Positions 63,808-64,000 of a stretch of DNA of 64,000 nucleotides are shown one piece after another. The notes under the pieces were generated by a model. It did no database searches, had not been told where the DNA came from, and saw nothing but the letters and a program-made list of their open reading frames with translations. Position 1 is the first letter of the stretch, and each line of letters starts with the position of its first letter. The translations under genes and the position numbers were made by a program. Origin of the DNA: Candidatus Saccharimonadota bacterium (GTDB taxonomy: Bacteria > Patescibacteriota > Saccharimonadia > Saccharimonadales > Saccharimonadaceae); assembly GCA_028286365.1 (NCBI GenBank), contig JAQBRR010000001.1:1-64000 (forward strand), read 5' to 3'.

Positions 63808-64000
63808 TTATTTTTTCTCCTTTTCGAGAAGTTTAATTATTGTTGGTAACTTCATAAAGTCTTCGATCAGTGTCGCTCGTAGCCCACCATTATACAGGGC
63901 TGCTGCTGGATGATAGAGCGGGACAATCACGATCTTGGTATCGCCAAACGATATACGTTTTGGGTCACCGTGGATCATGCTGATCTTTTGTTCAGGCAGG
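63808..64000 (-). CDS. Uracil-DNA glycosylase family 4, C-terminal part (partial)
   Basis: The minus strand encodes the last ~63 residues of a protein running off the right edge. ISMIHGDPKRISFG and VPLYHPAAALYNGGLR are the second half of the family-4 UDG pocket (the HPAA motif). This family is often an iron-sulfur enzyme; its cysteines would lie outside the window. It is immediately upstream of RNase J on the same strand, separated by 2 nt. Confidence 0.88.
   Translation of the reverse strand, partial: LPEQKISMIHGDPKRISFGDTKIVIVPLYHPAAALYNGGLRATLIEDFMKLPTIIKLLEKEKK

Overview
The window most likely comes from a Patescibacteria/CPR bacterium, and Candidatus Saccharibacteria (TM7) is my best guess. 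The evidence is a compact genome with short intergenic spaces, a complete type IV pilus machine, TGS-less ThrRS, an rpsF-ssb-rpsR cluster not followed by rplI, and several short membrane proteins of a type I associate with that phylum. TGA, TAG and TAA all act as stops, so this is not a TGA=Gly lineage (Gracilibacteria/Absconditabacteria). The lineage call is inference; 16S placement would settle it.

Layout. 1-2176: rRNA operon on the minus strand (16S, tRNA-Ala, start of 23S) with a clear promoter. 2177-7127: gyrB-gyrA-PAP2-like operon reading into the rRNA promoter. 7277-12800: LPXTG-type surface protein, two-TM protein, TraG/VirD4-like ATPase and two small lineage-type proteins. 12801-14642: long non-coding block with a GC-rich structured island, an AT-rich stretch, a promoter/terminator-bounded sRNA candidate and tmRNA. 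14643-20548: comM, infC (ATC start), rpmI, rplT, RNase P RNA, a Nudix-RNase HI fusion, a second ncRNA candidate, an M50 protease, rpmB and a degenerate MBL-fold protein. 20561-24522: regulator, miaA, alkyltransferase-like gene and thrS behind a T-box-like leader, then tRNA-Val. 24556-32922: membrane proteins, GT2 glycosyltransferase, tRNAs (Thr, Asp, Arg), sod, PPIase, PH-domain protein, ndk, uppP and a Xer recombinase. 32923-47552: type IV pilus region (minor pilins, pilD, pilin, pilC, pilT, pilB, pilO, pilN, pilM) with two unusual accessory genes upstream. 47646-52000: ychF and the rpsF-ssb-rpsR-efp-tlyA operon. 52049-56767: four poorly known genes beside a C5-methyltransferase/HNH pair, a probable defence island. 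56794-64000: aag, ftsK, a divergent RelA/SpoT-like protein, RNase J and the 3' end of a family-4 uracil-DNA glycosylase.

The most notable signals are: (1) many genes whose start codon lies 6-10 nt downstream of a -10 box with no Shine-Dalgarno, suggesting extensive leaderless translation; (2) a T-box-like antiterminator and terminator before thrS; (3) two or three unassigned structured RNA loci, one with a 19-nt perfect match antisense to the 16S-23S spacer; (4) a 28-residue tmRNA tag; (5) a divergent RSH-like protein; (6) the uncharacterised gene set next to the restriction-modification pair.

All calls were made by reading the sequence. No database search, folding program or phylogeny was run, so family names rest on motifs and remembered family architecture.
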